A stretch of DNA of 64,000 bases from Olsenella sp. Marseille-P4559 (GCF_900605015.1 NZ_LR027574.1:635610-699609); one strand, 5' to 3'. Positions 1 through 8,454 are shown, counted from the stretch's first letter. Made by a program: numbers and translations. Notes: generated by a model not told the origin, from the letters alone.

Positions 1-138
1 CTCCCCGTGCCAGCTCACCAGCTGTGCGCGGCTGGGACATCCGAGCTCCCGTATGGTTGCCGTGGCCTTGAGGCCGTACTTGATGTAGGGCTCGACCGCC
101 CTTGTCCTCTGCCCAAGGGAGCACGCGCCATCCTCCAG
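1..138 (-). CDS. IS3-family transposase OrfA, 5' part only (runs off the window)
   Basis: The minus strand encodes about 46 residues ending at the window edge: an RTRAVEPYIKYGLKA stretch followed by TIRELGCPSRAQL and WHGE. This is the N-terminal helix-turn-helix of IS3-type OrfA proteins, which normally read ELGYPS..L..W.RE. The open frame begins after an in-frame TGA, and the first start-like codon is CTG, where family members would have ATG. The element's outer end probably lies near 165-190, directly against the left end of the IS21 element. The rest of the element lies outside the window, so its integrity cannot be judged. Confidence 0.6.
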   Translation of the reverse strand, partial: MEDGACSLGQRTRAVEPYIKYGLKATATIRELGCPSRAQLVSWHGE

Positions 139-189
139 ACGTCATCGTCTGGTACGGATTTCCGGTACCACCCCCGGATGGGCAAAAAG

Positions 190-222
190 AGTTTTCACTC
201 ATGAGCGTGCAAATTTTCACGT
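190..222 (+). repeat. left terminal inverted repeat of IS21 copy 1
   Basis: Carries TTTCACTCA, then CGTGCAAATTTTCAC. It pairs with 2631-2663 on the opposite strand with a few mismatches and small gaps. Confidence 0.6.
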
Positions 223-313
223 AAAGGCAGGAGGGCACGCCCGCGCCGCCCCGATTGGGCCATCCTGTCGGCCGTAGGTTCCAAGCTGCGGTTTCACAGG
301 AGGTCGGAAAGGG

Positions 314-1819
314 ATGGCGCTGGGCATGCCCCAGATGGGGAGGATGGTGGATTTGAAGGGCCGGGGGTGCTCCCCGTCCGAGACTAAGGCGGTCACGGGC
401 GCCTCGTACCCGACGATCCGCAAGCACTGCGGGGTGGAGGACTTCTCGCCTAGGAAGCCGGGCGGCGCGGGCAGGCCGTCCAAGACCAACGCGTACGAGG
501 GCGAGACCGCGGCGATGCCCGACTCGGACAGGCGCTGCCACCGCAAGCAGCGCCACACCGCCAAGCGCATATGCGGGCGGCTGGTCGAGGGGCACGGCTG
601 CGACGGCAGCCACTCGTCGGTGCAGCGCAGGGTGCGCGAGATGCGCAGGGGGCGCAGGCAGGCCGCGTCCGACCAGTACGTGAGGCTGAGCTGGGCGCCC
701 GGAGCGCTGCAGGCGGGCTTCGGGCAGGCGGGCTTCGGCTGCCCGTTCGGCGGCGCCGGCGACGGGAGCCTGGTGCGCATGCGCTTCCTCCCGATGTCGC
801 TCCCGCACTCGAGCGACGCCAGGTGCGGGGCCTTCGGCGACGAGAAGGGCGTCTGCGTCTGCCAGGCGCCGCAGGACCTGTTCGAGATGGTCGGCGGCGT
901 CCCCAGGACGGTCGTGCCGGGCAACGCGACCGAGGCCGGCAGGAGATGGCGCGACGTCGTCACCGGGTCGAAGCCGTTCGGGAGGTTCGGGCTGCGCTAC
1001 GGCTTCGAAGCCAGGTTCTGCAACCCCGACGCGGGCCACGGGAAGGGCAACGTGGAGAACGAGGTGGGCTACATCCGGCGCAACCTCATGACCCCGGTGC
1101 CCCCGACCGGCGACCTGCGCGACTGCGACGCGTCGCCCAACGCGGGCCTCGAGGCGCATTCGCGCGAGCGCGAGCACTACGAGAAGGGGCTCACGTGGGC
1201 GGGGCCGTCCGAGGCGGACGGGGCGGCGCTCATGCCGCTGCCGGCCGCGCGGTTCGACGTCGTGCACTGGACCACGTGCGGGACCGACGGCTGCGGCAGG
1301 GTGCCGCCCGACGATGGCAGGCACCTCTGCCTGGCGTCGCCCGACCCCGCCGACGTCAGGCTCACCGTTGGGATCCGCGCCTCCACCGTCGGGACCGACG
1401 GTTTGGACGGCGTCCCGATCAGGGGGCACAGGCGCAGGACCGGCGAGCGGCGCACCCACGACGAGGGCCCGCTGGCGCTGATGGGCCTGCTCGCCCGCAA
1501 GACGGGGGCGTTCGGGAGCTCGAGCGTGCGCGCGATGCTCTCCGACGCCTGCGGGGCGCACTTCGACTCGATGGGGCGCGAGGGGCTGCCCTCGCAGACA
1601 AGGACGATGGCGCGGCTCGCGAGGGCGCACGGCGCCGACGTGACCGTCGGCGCGTTCGGGGGGGCATGCGGGATCACCGGCGCCACCAGGCCGGCCGGCG
1701 TCGGGATGACCGCGGCGAGGATGGCCGCGGGCGGCAGGCGCACGGGCCCCGCCGTCGAGCACGGCACCAGGATGGTCGAGTACGACTCGCTGATCACGAG
1801 GGGGACGCGGCATGGCTAG
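314..1819 (+). CDS. istA: IS21-family transposase IstA (probably inactive)
   Basis: 501 residues, the usual IstA length. The N-terminal part has a helix-turn-helix (about residues 15-40). The integrase-like core lies at about residues 135-260, and the C-terminal domain follows. IstA cores normally read (M/L)QVDFGEADF, then DNAT, then KGNVEN, supplying D, D and E. Here the first motif is LQAGFGQAGF and the second is PGNATEAG, so both metal-binding aspartates are glycine, while the last (GHGKGNVEN, glutamate) is intact. Each change is a GAC to GGC transition. Translation probably starts at the ATG after the AGGAGG-like stretch at 298-304. istB follows with an 8-nt overlap. I infer an intact reading frame with a dead active site. 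Confidence 0.85.
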   Translation: MALGMPQMGRMVDLKGRGCSPSETKAVTGASYPTIRKHCGVEDFSPRKPGGAGRPSKTNAYEGETAAMPDSDRRCHRKQRHTAKRICGRLVEGHGCDGSHSSVQRRVREMRRGRRQAASDQYVRLSWAPGALQAGFGQAGFGCPFGGAGDGSLVRMRFLPMSLPHSSDARCGAFGDEKGVCVCQAPQDLFEMVGGVPRTVVPGNATEAGRRWRDVVTGSKPFGRFGLRYGFEARFCNPDAGHGKGNVENEVGYIRRNLMTPVPPTGDLRDCDASPNAGLEAHSREREHYEKGLTWAGPSEADGAALMPLPAARFDVVHWTTCGTDGCGRVPPDDGRHLCLASPDPADVRLTVGIRASTVGTDGLDGVPIRGHRRRTGERRTHDEGPLALMGLLARKTGAFGSSSVRAMLSDACGAHFDSMGREGLPSQTRTMARLARAHGADVTVGAFGGACGITGATRPAGVGMTAARMAAGGRRTGPAVEHGTRMVEYDSLITRGTRHG

Positions 1820-2579
1820 GATGGGCGCGGAGGCGCAGGCCAGGCACGACGAGCCGAGGGGCGTCATGTCGGCCGGAGGGTCGGCGCTCATGTCGAACGC
1901 GTCGCTCGGGTTCGTCGCGGAGGCCGCCACCGAGGGCCAGTCCGCCCTCTTCAGGTCGGTGGTCGACAGGGAGTTCGGGCTGCGGCGCGCGAGCAGGGTC
2001 GCGAGGCTGGAGAGGGAGGCGGACCTCCCGTTCCAGAAGGGCTTCGACGGGTTCGAATGGGACGGCATCGGCTTCCCGGGCGGCTTCCCGAGGGGCGACG
2101 TGCTCGCGCTCTCGTTCGTCGGCCGCCACGAGGGTCTGGTGCTGTTCGGCGGCAGCGGCAACGGCAGGTCGCACACCGCCGTGGCGCTCGGCACCCTCGC
2201 GTGCGGCATGGGCATGAGGGTCAGGCTCTTCACGACGTCGGCGCTGGCCAACGAGCTGGACGAGGCGAACTCGGAGGGCAGGGCCACCGAGGGGCCCAAG
2301 ACGCTCGCGAAAGGCGGCATGACCATGCTCGACGAGTGGGGTTGCCTGCCCACCGACCCCGACGGCGCGCGGCTGCTGTCCAGGGTGGTGTCGATGTGCT
2401 ACGAGCGCATATCGCTCGTGCTCACGACCGACATCGAGCTCTCGCGTCGGGGCGAGATCCTCGACGACGGCGACATGGCCAAGGCGATGATGGACCGCAT
2501 GGTCCACCACGGCAGGCCTGTCACCTACGAGCGCGAGGGCTACCGCATGAAGCACGCGCTCGTGCGCGACGATCTGTAA
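1812..2579 (+). CDS. istB: IS21-family helper ATPase IstB (Walker A lysine replaced)
   Basis: 255-residue DnaA/DnaC-like AAA+ helper that normally loads and regulates IstA. The Walker A region reads LFGGSGNGRSHTA instead of the GxxGxGKTH typical of IstB: the essential lysine is arginine (an A to G change). Walker B (MLDEWG), the sensor-1-like LTTD segment and the DRMVHH motif near the C terminus are present. The ATG start overlaps the end of istA by 8 nt, so translation is coupled. Together with the IstA changes this suggests a non-mobile copy. Confidence 0.85.
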   Translation: MARMGAEAQARHDEPRGVMSAGGSALMSNASLGFVAEAATEGQSALFRSVVDREFGLRRASRVARLEREADLPFQKGFDGFEWDGIGFPGGFPRGDVLALSFVGRHEGLVLFGGSGNGRSHTAVALGTLACGMGMRVRLFTTSALANELDEANSEGRATEGPKTLAKGGMTMLDEWGCLPTDPDGARLLSRVVSMCYERISLVLTTDIELSRRGEILDDGDMAKAMMDRMVHHGRPVTYEREGYRMKHALVRDDL

Positions 2580-2630
2580 GGACGGCGGCGCGCGGCGGGT
2601 TCCGCTTTTTCGTGAAACGTCTCACCCCCG

Positions 2631-2663
2631 TATGTGAAAAATAATTTTGCACGTGAGTGAAAC
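2631..2663 (-). repeat. right terminal inverted repeat of IS21 copy 1
   Basis: Read on the minus strand it gives TTTCACTCACGTGCAAAA then TTTTTCACA, matching the left end. A further short repeat (TGAAACGTCTCAC) lies just inside at 2612-2624, as expected for IS21 multiple terminal repeats. Confidence 0.6.
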
Positions 2664-2666
2664 TAA

Positions 2667-3283
2667 CTATTGACGAAACACATGGGCAGCCACCGTGCCG
2701 ACGAAGGGGGGCGAGGCACCGGCGGGCATGCCAGCCGCCAGCCCCCTGTCGGGGCTGGGCCCGATGGCCTCGGAGACGACCTTCCCGTCGAGGGGGCCGG
2801 TCATGGGAGAGAGGCAGGCCTTGGGGCCCGAGGGCAGCCCGAGCCCGCTGATGTCGGTCGAGAAGACCTTGCCCGGCACGGGGCAGCAGAACCCGTGGGC
2901 GTCCTCCGCCTTGCCGGGCAAAGGCGGGTCGGGGGCACAGGCACGCCCCTCCTCCCCCTCGCAGGGGCCGTGGTGCCTGCCCTTCGCGGACGTCTTCGCG
3001 ACGAGCCCGCACTCGCGCATCACCTTGCGCACGACCTTCTCCGAGACGACGGCGCCCAGCTCCCGGATCCTGGCCCAGACCCGCTCGGAGCCGAAGGTGC
3101 CACGGGACTGCGCGAGCGCCGGGGTCACGAGCGGCCCGGGCCAGGCGAGCCCGTCGCCTCGGGCGAGCGCCCCCTCCCGTAGTGGTAGGTGCTCCTCGAG
3201 AGGCCCAGCCCGCGGAGCAGCTCGGACAGGCCGAAGGCGTTCCCGGGGGCGCCGACGACCATGGCCCTCTGTTGAAGTCAAGA
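2667..3283 (-). pseudogene. IS3-family transposase OrfB fragment (frameshifted and 3'-truncated)
   Basis: The beginning, AMVVGAPGNAFGLSELLRG then LGLSRSTYHYGR, is readable in one frame (about 3270-3185). The rest reads in another frame: SRGTFGSERVWARIRELGAV, VSEKVVRKVMRECGLVAK, then FSTDISGLGLP and LSPMTGPLDGKVVSEAIG. These match the IS150-type OrfB sequence up to just after the first catalytic Asp (TDIS). The second Asp block (HSDRG) and the final Glu are missing because the sequence ends at the neighbouring IS21. Family members have SPxIDCFDG where this copy has SPMTGPLDG, again an Asp to Gly change. Confidence 0.7.
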
Positions 3284-3347
3284 TAGATTTCACCAGACTA
3301 GACAGCGAACCGCCCCCATCCGCACCAACGTACATTCGCCAGTCCCG

Positions 3348-4148
3348 TCACCGCGGGGCGCCGGAATCGGCGACCACTGCCGGCGAGGCCCTGTCCTGCG
3401 GCGCGAGGTCCTTGGTCCTGTAGGACCTCCCCGTCATGCGTACCAGGTGGCAGTGGCGGCAGAGCCTGTCCGCTATCGCCGACGCCACGACCGGGTCCCC
3501 GAAGACCTTCGCCCACGACCCCATCCCCACGTTGGCCGTCACGATGGCCGACCTCCTCTCGTACCTCCTCGAGGTCAGCTGGAACAGCAGGTCCGCGCCC
3601 TGCTTGTCCACGTCCGGGTAGCCCACCTCGTCGACGATAGGCAGCGACGGGTGGGCGTAGAGGCGCAGCCGCCTCTCCAGCTGGCCCTTGCCCGCGGCGT
3701 GCGCGAGGTCCGAGACGAGGCGCCGGCAGTCGGTGAAGTAGGTGGGCTTGCGGGCGCGGATCGCCTCGACCCCCAGCGCCACGGCGATGTGGGTCTTGCC
3801 CACGCCGGGGCTGCCGACGAGCACGACGTTCTCGTGGCGGTCGAGGAGCCCCAGCGTCGCGAGGTCCTCGACCACACCCCTGGGGACCGACGGCTGGAAC
3901 GAGAGGTCGAAGTCCCTGAGAGCCTTCACGTGGGGGAGGCTCGCCTTCTCGACTCTCCTGTCCAGGTCGCGCTCCCTCACGGCGGCGACCTGCGCGCCGG
4001 TCATCTCGAGCAGGGCCTCGGGGAACGGCTTCGCGCCCGTCGCGACCAGCCTCGAGTACTCCGGGGCGGAGGAGGCCATCGCGTCGAGGCCGAGCTCCCC
4101 CAGGTTGCCGCGCATGCGCTCCGGCACGCTGCCCTCCGGGCCGGTCAC
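3348..4148 (-). CDS. istB: IS21-family helper ATPase IstB
   Basis: About 266 residues from a GTG start that overlaps the istA stop (GTGA). It is the AAA+ ATPase accessory factor of IS21 transposition. Walker A is intact (LVGSPGVGKTHIA), Walker B is IVDEVGY, a VTANV sensor segment follows, and ADRLCRHC matches the DRL-H motif near the end. A longer upstream reading frame exists but lies over istA, so the overlapping GTG was chosen as the start. Partner of the upstream istA. Confidence 0.85.
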   Translation of the reverse strand: MTGPEGSVPERMRGNLGELGLDAMASSAPEYSRLVATGAKPFPEALLEMTGAQVAAVRERDLDRRVEKASLPHVKALRDFDLSFQPSVPRGVVEDLATLGLLDRHENVVLVGSPGVGKTHIAVALGVEAIRARKPTYFTDCRRLVSDLAHAAGKGQLERRLRLYAHPSLPIVDEVGYPDVDKQGADLLFQLTSRRYERRSAIVTANVGMGSWAKVFGDPVVASAIADRLCRHCHLVRMTGRSYRTKDLAPQDRASPAVVADSGAPR

Positions 4149-5383
4149 GACCCCTCGCCCCCTCCGGGCCCGCCCAGCAGCTCGAGGTTGCGCCTGGCCT
4201 GCGCCTCTATGTCCGCGTCGCCGCCCCAGCGCTCGTCCGCCACCGCCTCGGCGCAGTCGCCCTCGCGGTAGGCTACCGGCCCTCCCGGGGCGGCGGCGTC
4301 GTGCGCCGCCACGAGCCCCCCGCCGTCGTAGGCCCTGAGGCGCCCGCCCGGCTCGAGCAGCAGCCTCACGCGGCGCCCCATGCACCCCCTCGGCACCGGG
4401 AACTCGCGCCCGGCGCACCTGACGAGCATGGTGGCGGGCACCACCTGCCACGGCACGCCGCCCACCAGCGCCGAGGGCACCGACTCGCGGGGCATGGGCC
4501 CCAGGGCCCCCCTCTCCCTCCGGAAGAGCGGCTCCGGCGGCAGGCCGGTCGTGCGGTTCGGCTCCTCGTTGCTCCTCGCGCGCACGCGCGCCATCGCGCG
4601 GTCGAGCCCCTCCCAGCCCTCGAAGTCGCCCTCGCAGGCCCCGAGGCGCGACAGGAGGCGGCTCGCGCCCTCGTCCCTGCCCTTGGTCTGCGGCGTCCTG
4701 GGCCGGCAGAGCGCGAGCCCGAGGCCGGCCTCGCGCGCGAAGGCGGCGACGCGCCCGTCCCGCGAGCGCCTCCCGTCGCCGCCGAGCGTCGCGACGGCCG
4801 GCACGTTGTCCGCGAGCCGCTGCCGCGGCACGCCGCCCAGCCAGCGGATGTCGTCCGCCATGCAGGCCAGCAGGTCGTCCCTGGCCCTGGCCGGGGACCG
4901 CACGCAGTGGTGCATCCGGGACCATCCGAGCGCCGAGGCGTACGCGTCGAAGCGGCACCCGCGGCCGGAGCGGTCGCGCATGGTGACGCCCTCCTTCCAG
5001 TCGGACTGCAGCTGCTCGCCGGGCGCCGTCCCGAACCTGGGGTGCGCGTCCGGCGCGCCGCCGCGCCCGACGGCTATGCCGCGCCCCCTCAGGTGGCTCG
5101 TGAAGGCGTTGTGGCCCGGGACCGGCGGCTCGTCGCCCGCGTGACGCTCGAGCAGCAGCTCGTGGGTGCCCTTGGCCGTGGCTCCCGGCAGCGCCGCCTT
5201 CTCCTCGATCTCGTCGCGGCAGCGGTCGAACCCGCTTTGCCGCCCGTGCCTGCCGTCGTCCGGCGAGGGCCCGCCCCCGTTCCAGTACTTCGAGACGGTG
5301 TGCCCGTCCGCGCCGTACCTCCTAGCGACCTCCGAGAAGTTCGGCTTGACGCCGCACTCCCTGTCCGCGTTCACCCCAGCCAT
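4145..5383 (-). CDS. istA: IS21-family transposase IstA
   Basis: 412 residues from the ATG preceded by GGAGAGGAA. The N-terminal helix-turn-helix includes FSEVARRYGADGHTVSKYW. The DDE core motifs are all present: GEQLQSDWKE (first Asp), LADNVPAV (second Asp) and PRTPQTKGRDEGASR (Glu). The C-terminal beta-barrel-like region follows. The gene is expected to catalyse cut and joining of the element ends together with IstB. An upstream extension to 5515 is open but lacks a ribosome site and would include the terminal repeat. Confidence 0.85.
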   Translation of the reverse strand: MAGVNADRECGVKPNFSEVARRYGADGHTVSKYWNGGGPSPDDGRHGRQSGFDRCRDEIEEKAALPGATAKGTHELLLERHAGDEPPVPGHNAFTSHLRGRGIAVGRGGAPDAHPRFGTAPGEQLQSDWKEGVTMRDRSGRGCRFDAYASALGWSRMHHCVRSPARARDDLLACMADDIRWLGGVPRQRLADNVPAVATLGGDGRRSRDGRVAAFAREAGLGLALCRPRTPQTKGRDEGASRLLSRLGACEGDFEGWEGLDRAMARVRARSNEEPNRTTGLPPEPLFRRERGALGPMPRESVPSALVGGVPWQVVPATMLVRCAGREFPVPRGCMGRRVRLLLEPGGRLRAYDGGGLVAAHDAAAPGGPVAYREGDCAEAVADERWGGDADIEAQARRNLELLGGPGGGEGS

Positions 5384-5529
5384 GAGGTTCCTCTCCAAGG
5401 CCCCCACCCCTCTCCGTCGTCGGTTCGGGGCTGAGCCTAGTTGGTAAAGGTGGTGAAACCACGCTGGTTTGGCTGGCGCATCCGCGCTGGTCGGATTGGG
5501 GCGCGTGTTGGTCAATCTGGTGAAACCTA

Positions 5530-6050
5530 AGCTAGCGCTATCACCCTCTCCCGGTTGCCCATGTCAGACACGTCGGCGCCTGGGCCTTTCTTTAGTGTCT
5601 CGGCCTTCTGCCCGAGCACGGCGTCCCTGGGCCCGAGGGCGCGTGCGCGCCTCCTGAGGCCGTCGACGTCCTCCTCGGGGCCCCGGCAGGGGGCGCCGCG
5701 GGCTCCCGCGGGTCCTCCCGGGGCTCCCGTGCCTGCTCGCCCGGCGTCTCTGGCCCGAGCCCTCCCCCTTCCATCCTGCGCCCCCGGTTCCCTGTGGCCT
5801 GGGGGATGACATCGAAGGCGCCGGCGACCTCGCGGACGCCCGCCCCCGCGGCGGGCATCGCCAGCGCCGCGAGCTTCTCTGTGGTCGTGTGCAGGACAAT
5901 CCCCTTGCGGCTGGCGCCGGCCGCGTCGTCCCCCTGCGCCCATCTGGCTACCGTGCCGCGGCTGATGCCCGTGACACGAGCGGTCTCGCTGAACGTGCCC
6001 GTCTCGGAGAGCACGCAGGGCGCCCACCGCCTGTCTTCATCAGAATACAT
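5530..6050 (-). pseudogene. IS3-family OrfA (frameshifted)
   Basis: The start MYSDEDRRWAPCVLSETG with FSETARVTGISRGTVARW is a clear OrfA helix-turn-helix. The reading frame then changes, and the conserved C-terminal leucine-zipper part (ALGPRDAVLGQKAETLKKG, then MGNRERVIAL) is found in a different frame near 5640-5530, where IS21 copy 2 interrupts it. The matching orfB fragment is found on the far side of that insertion. Confidence 0.65.
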
Positions 6051-6129
6051 TAGGCCCAGACCCTTCCGTTGGAGACCATATGTGTGGTGTCCAACTTTTG
6101 GTCCGGGCCCCCGTTATTATTTGTCTCGT

Positions 6130-6160
6130 AGATTTTGGACGGTTACGGCAGGCCAAGTGT
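6130..6160 (+). repeat. family C intergenic repeat, single copy
   Basis: ATTTTGGACGGTTACGGC followed by AGGCC. It resembles the GATTC-GACGGTTA units at 35547 and 52236. It lies between the IS3 remnant and ackA. Confidence 0.4.
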
Positions 6161-6221
6161 CCGGAATCCACGGCTCGATCCCAGCTCCCCGCACTCTAGC
6201 CTTGGGATTCCGCCACACAAA

Positions 6222-6247
6222 CGGGACCCGACAACCGTCGGGCCCCG
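6222..6247 (-). terminator. terminator hairpin downstream of ackA
   Basis: On the minus strand CGGGGCCCGAC pairs across a short loop with GTCGGGTCCCG, followed by TTTGTG. It lies 29 bp after the ackA stop. Confidence 0.6.
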
Positions 6248-6275
6248 CCGCTTTCGCCACTATTGGCAACAAGCC

Positions 6276-7457
6276 TTACTTGGAGAGAAGCTCCTCGACA
6301 TCGAGGGCGATCATGTACTCCTCGTTGGTGGGGACGACAAGGACCTTCACCTTGGAGTCCGGCGTGGAGATGACGCGCGGGTCATCCGAGCGGACCTCGT
6401 TGGCCCTCTCGTCAATCTTGACACCGAGCCACTCGAGCTCCTTGGCCACACCCAGGCGCATCCCAGCCGAGTTCTCGCCGATACCGGCCGAGAAGGCCAT
6501 GGTGTCAAAGCCGTGCATGGACTGCGCCATCTCGGCGATGAGCTGGGAGGTGCGGTAGTAGAACATCTCGAGTGCCATCTGGCAGTTCTTGTCGCCCCTC
6601 TTGGCACCCGCCTCGATGTCACGCGAGTCGGACGAGACCGCAGAGAGCGCGAGCAGGCCGGACTGCTTGTTCATCATGGCATCGACCTCGTCGATGGTGT
6701 AGCCGCCCTCGCGCACCAGGTAGCAGACGGTCGCCGGGTCGATGGTGCCGCAGCGGGTACCCATGATGAGGCCGTCGAGCGGCGTGAGCCCCATGGTGGT
6801 ATCCATGTCATGCCCATCTTGGATGGCCGATAGCGAGGCGCCGGAGCCAAGGTGGCAGGAGACGAGCTTGTGGACGTCACCGTTGAGGAACTCGTTGGTA
6901 GCGCGCCAGATGTAGCGGTGGGAGGTGCCGTGGGCACCGTACTTGCGAACATGCAGCCTGTCGACCACGTCTCTTGGGAGGGCGTAGCGCCATGCCTTCT
7001 CAGGCATGTTGTGGTGAAATGCGGTATCCGGAACGATCACATTGCCGATGGCGGGAAACATCTCGCGACAGATCTCGATGACGTCGGCCTCGGCATAGTT
7101 GTGAAGCGGTGCGAGAGGCGCAACCTCGCGTACCCAACCAAGTGTCTCGTCGGTTACAGCCTTAGATGACGGAAAGTACCAGCCACCCTGAACCACGCGG
7201 TGACCAATGCCCTCTATCTTGTCCGTATCAAAGCCGGCATCACCAAGGATCTGAAAAACATATGTGACAGCAGTCTTGTGGTCGGGCAGGGCCACCTCGA
7301 GCCTCTGCTTCTCGCCGCCACGCTCCTCATGTCCAACAAACGAGCCGTCGATGCCTATGCGCTCGCAGTTGCCCTTCGCGTAGACCTCACGGGTTTTGGT
7401 GTCGAGCAACTGGTACTTGAGAGACGAGCTGCCGGCGTTGATGACAAGAACGTTCAT
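6276..7457 (-). CDS. ackA: acetate kinase
   Basis: 393 residues. It makes ATP from acetyl phosphate and ADP, releasing acetate, in the cytoplasm. The N terminus MNVLVINAGSSSLKYQL is the acetokinase signature with the phosphate-binding Asn. PDTAFHHNMP holds the catalytic Asp, YGAHGTSHRY is the variant of YGFHGTSH, and GTRCGTIDP and FSAGIGENS complete the sugar-kinase/Hsp70/actin fold motifs. Length is normal. No phosphotransacetylase gene lies beside it. A hairpin closes the transcript. Expected role: the energy-yielding last step of mixed-acid fermentation alongside adhE. Confidence 0.97.
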   Translation of the reverse strand: MNVLVINAGSSSLKYQLLDTKTREVYAKGNCERIGIDGSFVGHEERGGEKQRLEVALPDHKTAVTYVFQILGDAGFDTDKIEGIGHRVVQGGWYFPSSKAVTDETLGWVREVAPLAPLHNYAEADVIEICREMFPAIGNVIVPDTAFHHNMPEKAWRYALPRDVVDRLHVRKYGAHGTSHRYIWRATNEFLNGDVHKLVSCHLGSGASLSAIQDGHDMDTTMGLTPLDGLIMGTRCGTIDPATVCYLVREGGYTIDEVDAMMNKQSGLLALSAVSSDSRDIEAGAKRGDKNCQMALEMFYYRTSQLIAEMAQSMHGFDTMAFSAGIGENSAGMRLGVAKELEWLGVKIDERANEVRSDDPRVISTPDSKVKVLVVPTNEEYMIALDVEELLSK

Positions 7458-7617
7458 GAGTCTCCTCTCGGAAGGGGCGCACCCCGATTAGGCACAGAGC
7501 AATGGCCATGATAGCGCCGCACGGGCGCAATACCACCCAAATGGTCGCCACACGTACGGAAGGTGCAGAATCCTCCCGAAACGGCAGCACTTGCGCATTG
7601 CCGCCCGCGTGTTGCCG

Positions 7618-8037
7618 CTAGGCCTTCTCGTCCAAGAAGAGCGTTCTCTCGACAAGCTCGCAGGCAATGTCGATGCAGCGGGGGCACGGGCAGAGAACCA
7701 CGCCGGTCTCGCGCCCCTTGAGGTCGCGGCAAGCCGTGGCGCCAGCCTCGTGCGAGAAGTCCGACACCATCTTGCGCGAGAGCGCATAGGTAGAGCCCTT
7801 GCTTGTGGGGTGCGCAAGGTCGGCCGTGCTGTTGACAAGACCCGCCAGCATGCAGGCACCGGAGAGCGCACCGCACGTGCCCTCCATGCCGCCCATGCCA
7901 AGCCCCAGCCCCTCGCACGCCTTGAAGAGCGCGGCCTCGTCCATGCCCACAAGGTCGGCATAGGTGCAGGCGACGGCCTGGGCGCAGTTGTAACCCCGTG
8001 CGTGACGCTCGGCGGCAAGCCCGCTTCTGGGCCCCAC
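7618..8037 (-). CDS. C_GCAxxG_C_C family protein
   Basis: 139 residues from a GTG one base after the HIT-gene stop, with AGGGGA in front, so translation is probably coupled. YNCAQAV, then GLGLGMGGMEGTCGALSGACM, and a distal CPRC form the spaced Cys/Gly pattern that names this family of small, probably metal-binding proteins. The biochemical role is unknown. Longer open sequence upstream overlaps the HIT gene and was not used. Its position in a two-gene unit with a HIT hydrolase gives no further functional clue. Confidence 0.75.
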   Translation of the reverse strand: MGPRSGLAAERHARGYNCAQAVACTYADLVGMDEAALFKACEGLGLGMGGMEGTCGALSGACMLAGLVNSTADLAHPTSKGSTYALSRKMVSDFSHEAGATACRDLKGRETGVVLCPCPRCIDIACELVERTLFLDEKA

Positions 8038-8038
8038 G

Positions 8039-8386
8039 CTACTTCCCCTCCCCTGCGTTGGGGTCGAGCTTGCGACCGCCAAGCACGTGCACGTGCAGGT
8101 GGTGTACGGACTGCCCGCCGTCGTCACCGGTGTTCGTGATGCAGCGGAAGCCGGTCTTGTCGATGCCGGTCTGCTCGGTCACGACCTTCACGGCATGCGC
8201 GATGGCGGCCAGCGTCTCGGCAGGAACGCTGTCGGTGATGTTCTCGTAGTGCTCCTTGGGCACCACGAGCACGTGCGTGGGGGTAAGCGGGTTGATGTCC
8301 GGGAAGGCGACGACGAGGTCGTCCTCGTACAGGAAGTTGGTGGGAATCTCCCCGTTGGCAATCTTGCAGAAGAGGCAGTCTGACAT
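8039..8386 (-). CDS. HIT-family (histidine triad) nucleotide hydrolase
   Basis: 115 residues. The signature VHHLHVHVLGG near the C terminus is the HxHxHxx triad of HINT-type purine nucleoside phosphoramidases. CLFCKI and an ANGEIP segment at the start match the zinc-containing HINT1 branch. The start was set at the ATG preceded by GAAGGAGAAG rather than an ATG 18 nt upstream, which lacks a ribosome site. It is followed at once by the C_GCAxxG gene. Confidence 0.93.
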   Translation of the reverse strand: MSDCLFCKIANGEIPTNFLYEDDLVVAFPDINPLTPTHVLVVPKEHYENITDSVPAETLAAIAHAVKVVTEQTGIDKTGFRCITNTGDDGGQSVHHLHVHVLGGRKLDPNAGEGK

Positions 8387-8454
8387 GTCTTCTCCTTCAC
8401 TCATGATGTGCGAGAGACCAGCGGTCCTGCATGCGCAGGCCCCCTCGCAGGGGT

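Larger units (their letters stand above)
190..2664 (+). mobile_element. IS21-family insertion sequence, copy 1 (istA-istB, damaged active sites)
   Basis: A two-gene istA-istB unit is bounded by imperfect inverted ends. The left end (about 190-222) and the inverted right end (about 2631-2663) share TTTCACTCA, then CGTGCAAA, then TTTTCAC, the multiple terminal repeats usual for IS21. The genes overlap by 8 nt. The two ends are adjacent to two different IS3 remnants, so the element sits in a hot spot or at a deletion junction. No clear target duplication could be read. Both proteins have substitutions at catalytic positions (see the gene entries). Confidence 0.8.
3284..5529 (-). mobile_element. 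IS21-family insertion sequence, copy 2 (complete, active-looking)
   Basis: The ends are inverted: TAGATTTCACCAGA at 3284-3297 and, read on the minus strand, TAGGTTTCACCAGA at 5529-5516. Inside are istA and istB, overlapping by 4 nt. The insertion lies at the orfA/orfB junction of the IS3 remnant. An exact target duplication could not be defined. Unlike copy 1, all catalytic motifs are present. The proteins are clearly of a different IS21 subgroup from copy 1. Confidence 0.8.
2665..6110 (-). mobile_element. IS3-family element remnant, split by IS21 copy 2 and truncated at its 3' end
   Basis: Read on the minus strand, an orfA (6050 down to 5530) is followed, after an inserted IS21 element (5529-3284), by an orfB fragment (3283 down to 2667). 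The orfB fragment stops before the second Asp and the Glu of the DDE domain, exactly where the first IS21 element begins. The outer end is probably the TTGGACACCACACATATGG-like stretch near 6070-6095. Both orfs carry frameshifts, so this is an old remnant that served as a landing site for later insertions. Confidence 0.7.

Noticed and set aside
571-2217. Arg/Ala-rich 548-codon plus-strand frame
   Set aside because: Shadow frame of istA/istB; composition typical of GC-rich out-of-frame reading.
3447-5434. Long plus-strand frames across IS21 copy 2
   Set aside because: Antisense to clear istA and istB with intact motifs.
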